Shown one piece after another: positions 5,116-7,021 of a stretch of DNA of 7,021 nucleotides. The DNA is from Candidatus Bathyarchaeota archaeon (GTDB lineage Archaea; Thermoproteota; CALKCG01; B24; JAGTQN01). Positions within the stretch are counted from its first letter, which is position 1. Each line of letters opens with the position of its first letter. Both the position numbers and the translations under genes were made by a program. The stretch is from NCBI GenBank assembly GCA_018396395.1, contig JAGTQN010000061.1, positions 3,364-10,384 of the forward strand, written 5' to 3'. The notes beneath the pieces are model-generated. The model was not told where the DNA came from. It did not search any database and saw nothing but the letters and a program-made list of their open reading frames with translations.

Positions 5116-6147
5116 ATGGTTAGAATGAGATTCGCCGTAATCCTTCCAGGCGGAGCCTACAAGACAGAAAACCTAATCCTTAGCAAGCAATTAGGCTGTA
5201 CGGATGTTATAGGGCATGGGCCATCGCTTATACAGGGCTCTGAGGTCTGGGAGCACGGAGACCTTCTCCAGCTTAAAAGGCATGTGGAAAGCCATGGGCT
5301 CAGGCTTGAGGTCCTAGAAGACGGACCTAGGATCGAAAAGATCATATACAATCTTCCAGGCCGCGAAGAGCAGCTCGAAAGCTTCTGCAAGTCCCTCGAG
5401 AACCTTGGGAAGGCTGGCATAAAGGTCATAAAGCCCCAGCATATGCCACCGGTTCCCAATGCCATTTGGAGGACAGAGACCGATAAGCTGACGAGGGGAG
5501 GGGCTACATCAACGGCCTTCGACTATGAATTGGTAAAGAATGTTGCCCCAACATCGAAGTTTGGGACTTATCAGGAGGAAGACATATGGAAGAATATGGC
5601 TTACTTCTTAGAGAACGTTGTTCCGACGGCTGAGGATGCTGGAGTTGTCATTACCTTCCATCCGGACGATCCACCCATATCGCCCATTCAGGGTTTTCCT
5701 AGAATCCTGAGAAGCGTTGAAGCCTTCGATCGCCTCTTAAGCCTAGTCCGTAGTGATTATGTAGGCATATGCTTCTGTCAGGGATGCTTTGCCGAGATGG
5801 GAGTCGATGTTCCTGCTGCCATACGCCACTTTGGCGCGAAAGGAAAGATCTTCTTTGCCCACTTCAGGAATGTCAAAGGAACTGTTCATTCGCCAGGGGG
5901 CTTTCAGGAGATCTTTCATGACGATCCATCTGGACAGGTTGATATGTATGAAGCCATGAAGGCCTATTACGAAGTAGGTTTCCAAGGTCCGATGAGGCCA
6001 GATCATGCGCCAAAAATGCAATACGATGAGATTCTTGGAGGGCATTCGGGCTACTATTTGCTTGGAAAGGTCTTCGCCATAGGATATATGGTTGGCCTTG
6101 CCCAGGCCATTGAGAAGCAAGGATTAGGTTCTTCTAAGGCTTCTTAG
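5116..6147 (+). CDS. uxuA: Mannonate dehydratase-like protein (UxuA family TIM barrel)
   Basis: UxuA dehydrates D-mannonate to 2-keto-3-deoxy-D-gluconate in glucuronate catabolism using a divalent metal. From ATG 5116 the protein has 343 residues, shorter than the roughly 390 of E. coli UxuA, with a divergent N-terminus (MRFAVILPGG rather than a TFRWYG-type strand). The catalytic half is well preserved: FHPDDPP (H182), CFCQGCFAEMG (C221), AHFRNVKG (H249), FQEIFHDD followed by GQVDMYEAM, and RPDHAP (D296, H297). These correspond to the known metal-binding His, Cys, His and catalytic Asp-His of the family. Open frame continues upstream to 4924 but overlaps sua5 and has no family-like sequence, so I reject the longer start. 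ATG 5125 (MRFAV) is the only serious alternative. The substrate could be another aldonate, because the N-terminal region differs from characterised enzymes. Confidence 0.9.
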   Translation: MVRMRFAVILPGGAYKTENLILSKQLGCTDVIGHGPSLIQGSEVWEHGDLLQLKRHVESHGLRLEVLEDGPRIEKIIYNLPGREEQLESFCKSLENLGKAGIKVIKPQHMPPVPNAIWRTETDKLTRGGATSTAFDYELVKNVAPTSKFGTYQEEDIWKNMAYFLENVVPTAEDAGVVITFHPDDPPISPIQGFPRILRSVEAFDRLLSLVRSDYVGICFCQGCFAEMGVDVPAAIRHFGAKGKIFFAHFRNVKGTVHSPGGFQEIFHDDPSGQVDMYEAMKAYYEVGFQGPMRPDHAPKMQYDEILGGHSGYYLLGKVFAIGYMVGLAQAIEKQGLGSSKAS

Positions 6148-6463
6148 TCATAAGGCTTCAAAATCAATCTTTTTATTTTTCGTTTTAAATGTTAAAATTC
6201 AATCGAAGGGAGATTATTTGACATTCAAGGATATCCGTAGCTTTCAGTAACCATTAATATCTCTAATGAGTTCAGAAAAGTATAACCAAGAATCTGGCAT
6301 AGTATTCTTTAATCATCCTCTTCTATTGTTTCTGTTTCGTTATTTCTTGTCCATTTTTTCATTTTGTTTTATTTATGAAAGTAAAAAGACTACTTATCAT
6401 TCAACAAACTAAGAATGATAATCAAAATACTATTTCTATTTTACCATCAGATCAAAGATGTAG
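6148..6463. other. AT-rich non-coding gap
   Basis: I see no credible gene in about 315 bp: frames are short and stop-rich, and those running right enter the tRNA. The left end holds T tracts that would terminate the uxuA-like transcript. Near the right end, an inverted repeat with 9-bp arms (TTATCATTC at 6394-6402, GAATGATAA at 6413-6421, 10-nt spacer) lies 43-70 nt downstream of the tRNA on the tRNA's own strand and might form a hairpin in its trailer. The rest looks unstructured by eye. Confidence 0.6.
6169..6186 (+). terminator. T-rich terminator after the uxuA-like gene
   Basis: Two runs of five Ts and one of four (TCTTTTTATTTTTCGTTTT) lie about 22 nt after the stop codon, as expected for archaeal termination. 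A weak stem-loop (CTAAG-GCTT-CTTAG, 6134-6147) overlaps the stop codon. Confidence 0.55.
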
Positions 6464-6490
6464 CGGGCCCGAGGGGAATCGAACCCCTGA

Positions 6491-6520
6491 CCACTCCCCG
6501 GACGCTCAAGGAGACATCCA
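6491..6520 (-). other. Putative 27-nt tRNA intron in the variable region
   Basis: Thirty-two bases lie between the anticodon stem and the T stem where about 5 are expected. The insertion is bounded by TGG direct repeats (6520-6518 and 6493-6491), so the splice position can slide by up to three bases without changing the product, TGGTC. Inside, GGATG (6519-6515) can pair with CGTCC, leaving a 10-nt loop. I could draw only a relaxed bulge-helix-bulge, with two or three central pairs (CC(T) with GG(G)). Confidence 0.6.
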
Positions 6521-6555
6521 ACAGGTTAAGAGCCTGCCGCTCTACCTTGCTGAGC

Positions 6556-6573
6556 TTCCCTGGCATAAGCCAT
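6556..6573 (-). other. Putative 17-nt tRNA intron between acceptor and D stems
   Basis: Normally two bases (8 and 9) join the acceptor stem to the D stem; here there are 19. The insertion holds a perfect TGGC-TTAT-GCCA hairpin (6572-6561). Next to it, a GTA bulge on the 5' side and acceptor CCC pairing with the intron's GGG (6560-6558), followed by a purine bulge, make a compact bulge-helix-bulge-like fold. Removing 17 nt restores T8 A9. The exact cut sites are uncertain by one base because an A occurs at each edge. Confidence 0.6.
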
Positions 6574-6589
6574 ACGGGCCCACGGGCCC
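6574..6589 (-). repeat. Tandem duplication of the tRNA 5' acceptor strand (GGGCCCGT twice)
   Basis: The 8-mer GGGCCCGT occurs back to back (6589-6582 and 6581-6574). The inner copy joins the intron hairpin and is taken as the mature 5' end. The outer copy lies about 27 nt from the centre of the TATA box, where transcription should begin. Confidence 0.8.
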
Positions 6590-6612
6590 AAAGCATTGAT
6601 AATACGGTTTGC

Positions 6613-6619
6613 TTATAAA
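6613..6619. promoter_or_regulatory. Near-symmetric TATA box shared by tRNA-Lys and the Trm5-type gene
   Basis: The string GCTTATAAAC reads TTATAAA on the plus strand and TTTATAA on the minus strand. On the minus strand, initiation about 26 nt away falls at 6589-6590, at the outer GGGCCCGT copy. On the plus strand it falls near 6642, giving the downstream gene a leader of about 27 nt with a Shine-Dalgarno sequence. No other good TATA box is seen in the 79-bp divergent gap. Confidence 0.55.
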
Positions 6620-6655
6620 CATTGTCTGCCTTTCGATGGTAGACTGAGCCATAAA

Positions 6656-6660
6656 GAGGT
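6656..6660 (+). promoter_or_regulatory. Shine-Dalgarno GAGGT that fixes the TTG start at 6669
   Basis: GAGGT is followed by eight bases (CTTCAAAA) and then TTG, a standard spacing. The in-frame ATG at 6732 has GGAG only three bases upstream and would delete a well-conserved first strand, so TTG 6669 is preferred. Confidence 0.65.
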
Positions 6661-6668
6661 CTTCAAAA

Positions 6669-7021
6669 TTGACCCTTTGCATCCAGGTTCCTAAGAAAAA
6701 GGGTCAGGATGCCATAACATTACTTAGGAGAATGAAAATAATAGATACATCATACCAGATCCTTAGGAAGGGCGAATTCCTCTGCATTCCGATTCTTAGG
6801 AATCCTTCTTCCGAGGAGCTTGACACCTGCATTGGAAAGGATTGGAAAATCTTTGAAGCCTCCTTTCCAAAGGCTTCCAAAAGGCCAAGATGCCTTAGGG
6901 ATGCCCTAGCCCCATCCCTTCCGAAGGAAGCCCTATCTAGGCTTCCCAAAAGCCTCGACATCATTGGAGATATAGCCATCTTGAGGCTTCCTGAGAGCCT
7001 TTGGGAATTCAGGAATTCCAT
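6669..7021 (+). CDS. trm5: tRNA (guanine37-N1)-methyltransferase, Trm5/TYW2 family, 5' part
   Basis: The family transfers a methyl group from S-adenosylmethionine to N1 of G37 in tRNA (m1G37), which prevents frameshifting; in archaea it can also feed wyosine synthesis. The first 117 codons run off the right edge. The TTG start gives MTLCIQVPKKKGQDAITLL, the usual first strand and helix. KIIDTSYQILRKGEFLCIPI (23-42) matches the 'LDRxYKIxREGDYVLIPV' pattern of the D1 domain, and LPKSLDIIGDIAILRLPE (92-109) is the most recognisable N-terminal hallmark, LPrSFDvIGDIAIl. An in-frame stop at 6645-6647 limits extension upstream. The SAM-binding catalytic domain lies outside the window, so TYW2 or an archaeal Trm5 paralogue cannot be excluded. 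It diverges from tRNA-Lys; that tRNA has A37 and is not itself an m1G37 substrate. Confidence 0.85.
   Translation, partial: MTLCIQVPKKKGQDAITLLRRMKIIDTSYQILRKGEFLCIPILRNPSSEELDTCIGKDWKIFEASFPKASKRPRCLRDALAPSLPKEALSRLPKSLDIIGDIAILRLPESLWEFRNS

Larger units (their letters stand above)
6464..6581 (-). tRNA. tRNA-Lys (anticodon CTT) with two apparent non-canonical introns
   Basis: On the minus strand all tRNA arms can be drawn. The acceptor stem is GGGCCCG (6581-6575) with CGGGCCC (6471-6465) and discriminator G73 at 6464. The D arm is GCTC-AGCAAGGTA-GAGC (6555-6539). The anticodon arm is GCAGG-CTCTTAA-CCTGT (6537-6521), with T33 and anticodon CTT at 6530-6528. The T arm is AGGGG-TTCGATT-CCCCT (6488-6472). 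No CCA is encoded. The gene is 118 nt, but these arms plus normal junctions make 74 nt. The extra 44 nt split into about 17 nt between the acceptor stem and D stem and about 27 nt in the variable region. The class I D arm and the Lys anticodon argue against a natural long variable arm. The anticodon loop, the usual intron site, is uninterrupted. U36-A37 makes this tRNA an expected t6A substrate. Confidence 0.88.

Noticed and set aside
5157..6120. Antisense frames of 102 and 125 residues opposite the uxuA-like gene
   Set aside because: They are shadows of a gene with conserved catalytic motifs on the plus strand.
6135..6159. Direct repeat TAAGGCTTC (6135-6143 and 6151-6159)
   Set aside because: Two 9-bp copies across a stop codon, with no further copies, are too little to call a repeat element.
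6464..6581. Type II tRNA (Leu/Ser) with a natural long variable arm, or a permuted or split tRNA
   Set aside because: The D arm and the CTT anticodon fit class I tRNA-Lys, and the extra bases at position 8/9 would remain unexplained. The 5' half precedes the 3' half in one continuous gene, so it is neither permuted nor split.
6375..6618. Two plus-strand frames of 67-74 residues
   Set aside because: Both run through the antisense of the tRNA gene, and their C-terminal halves are just translated tRNA complement.
6732..6734. ATG start for the Trm5-type gene
   Set aside because: It would remove the conserved first strand and helix (MTLCIQVPKK region), and its GGAG lies too close. TTG 6669 has a well-spaced GAGGT.
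6704..7021. 105-residue open frame on the minus strand
   Set aside because: It is the shadow of the plus-strand Trm5-type gene, whose D1-domain motifs are clear.
1..7021. CRISPR array, insertion sequence or integrated element at the tRNA
   Set aside because: There is no regularly spaced repeat family, no transposase or integrase gene, and no duplication of the tRNA 3' end as expected for an attachment site.

Overview
The window looks like thermophilic archaeal DNA, most likely from a TACK-type lineage (Crenarchaeota/Thermoproteota, Bathyarchaeia, Korarchaeia or relatives); the exact taxon cannot be fixed from this sequence alone. The signs are a two-domain Sua5 that makes threonylcarbamoyl-AMP for t6A, a Trm5-type N-terminal domain, an S-layer-like CARDB membrane protein beside a MacB/FtsX permease, TATA-type (box A) promoters, heavy use of AGG/AGA arginine and ATA isoleucine codons, frequent TTG starts, a tRNA gene with no encoded CCA, and short insertions in that tRNA at places typical of archaeal introns.

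Layout. 2-736 (+) is the 3' part of an S-layer-like membrane-anchored protein. After a 290-bp gap with a perfect 14-bp palindrome, a box A and a possible 40-residue reading frame on the minus strand, 1027-2235 (+) encodes a MacB/FtsX-type ABC permease. A 200-bp AT-rich gap with two inverted repeats follows, then 2435-2785 (+), a winged-helix regulator. Two minus-strand genes come next: an enolase-superfamily (mandelate racemase/muconate lactonizing type) enzyme at 2791-3852, and sua5 at 3930-4997. A uxuA-like mannonate dehydratase gene (5116-6147, +) diverges from sua5. About 315 bp of AT-rich non-coding DNA leads to a tRNA-Lys(CTT) gene on the minus strand (6464-6581) with two apparent introns and a duplicated 8-nt acceptor strand. 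A near-symmetric TATA box at 6613-6619 separates it from the 5' part of a Trm5-type tRNA m1G37 methyltransferase gene (6669 to the right edge, +).

How they fit together. The left third is a membrane export or envelope module whose ABC ATPase is not in the window, plus a possible regulator. The middle has two unrelated dehydratase-type folds (enolase superfamily and UxuA TIM barrel) on either side of sua5, suggesting sugar-acid catabolism. The right end and sua5 share a tRNA position-37 theme: Sua5 makes the intermediate for t6A37, tRNA-Lys is a t6A37 substrate, and Trm5 makes m1G37 in other tRNAs. The strongest novelty is the tRNA-Lys locus. Second is a histidine at the expected third metal-ligand position of the enolase-family protein. 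I saw no CRISPR array, transposase or other mobile element.
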